From: Phycisphaeraceae bacterium
GTDB taxonomy: Bacteria; Planctomycetota; Phycisphaerae; Phycisphaerales; Phycisphaeraceae
DNA: 5,284 nt
Direction: 5' to 3'
Assembly: GCA_029260695.1 (NCBI GenBank)
Contig: JAJDCT010000485.1
Coordinates: 1-5,284, forward strand
Under the pieces are notes generated by a model, which made no database searches, was not told the origin of the DNA, and saw only the letters and a program-made list of their open reading frames with translations. This document shows, piece after piece, positions 5,093 through 5,284 of this stretch (positions are counted from its first letter, which is position 1; each line of letters opens with the position of its first letter). The translations under genes and the position numbers were made by a program.

Positions 5093-5284
5093 ATGGCCCA
5101 CGACTATCTGAAGGAAGGCTTGGAACTGGACTCGAAGGCTGGGCGGGTCGGGCTGGAGATCAAGGCGACGCTGCTGGGGGGCACGCTGTTGATCTGTGCC
5201 TTGATCGCCAAACTGACCTTTGACAGCGAAGACCCGTCGAAGCTGCTGGCGGGGCTGGCCACGATCCTGCTGGGGACGCCGTTG
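5093..5284 (+). CDS. Membrane protein, N-terminus only; probable P1B-type metal-transporting ATPase
   Basis: The reading frame starts at ATG 5093 with GAAGGA (5077-5082) ten bases upstream. It stays open to the window end, giving 64 residues. It begins with a charged, probably cytosolic stretch (MAHDYLKEGLELDSKAGRVG). A first membrane segment follows at about residues 23-41 (KATLLGGTLLICALIAKL), then a short acidic loop (TFDSEDPSK). A second segment starts at about 48 (LLAGLATILLGTPL). The spacing and the Gly-x-Pro at the end of the second segment resemble the first membrane pair of heavy-metal P-type ATPases. No N-terminal HMA metal-binding domain (CxxC) is present. The diagnostic CPC/DKTGT motifs would lie outside the window, so another multi-pass transporter is possible. 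Confidence 0.62.
   Translation, partial: MAHDYLKEGLELDSKAGRVGLEIKATLLGGTLLICALIAKLTFDSEDPSKLLAGLATILLGTPL

Overview
The window reads as a bacterial chromosome segment with moderately high GC, long intergenic spacers and small clusters of genes. A Planctomycetota host, possibly Phycisphaerae-like, is my best guess. It rests on the style of the exported His/Gly/Tyr-rich protein with its TPR-like tail and on the style of the membrane proteins. No marker gene fixes the taxonomy.

Left part (1-1802): an unassigned reading frame runs off the left edge on the minus strand (start at 343). Divergent from it is a tight plus-strand operon of three small membrane proteins (498-734, 724-1188, 1200-1802). 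The first two genes overlap and the third follows after 11 bases. The second and third proteins share the N-terminal signature D-T-D-x-x-L-G-I, although they are otherwise unrelated. The third ends in a CxxC...CxxC zinc ribbon. Together they look like an uncharacterised envelope module.

Middle part (1803-3991): a 400-base spacer holds a C-terminal remnant of an MBL-fold hydrolase gene (1875-2021, minus). It also holds two interlocking inverted repeats with pseudoknot topology. Next come two co-oriented envelope genes: an exported His/Gly- then Tyr/Gly-rich protein with a TPR-like C-terminus (2205-3257) and a glycine-zipper lipoprotein (3311-3583). The convergent spacer after them (3584-3991) is packed with stem-loops, including a three-way junction and a strong terminal CCCCCGGC/GCCGGGGG hairpin just before an ATGA. 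I interpret it as a stand-alone omega-RNA/HEARO-like element of IS200/IS605 (IscB) ancestry without its nuclease gene. This is the most interesting object in the window.

Right part (3992-5284): an intact UPF0173-type metal-dependent hydrolase is on the minus strand (3992-4663). It is the intact relative of the remnant at 1875. A 429-base divergent spacer with no convincing gene follows. The first 64 codons of a membrane protein, probably a P1B-type metal ATPase, run off the right edge (5093-5284).
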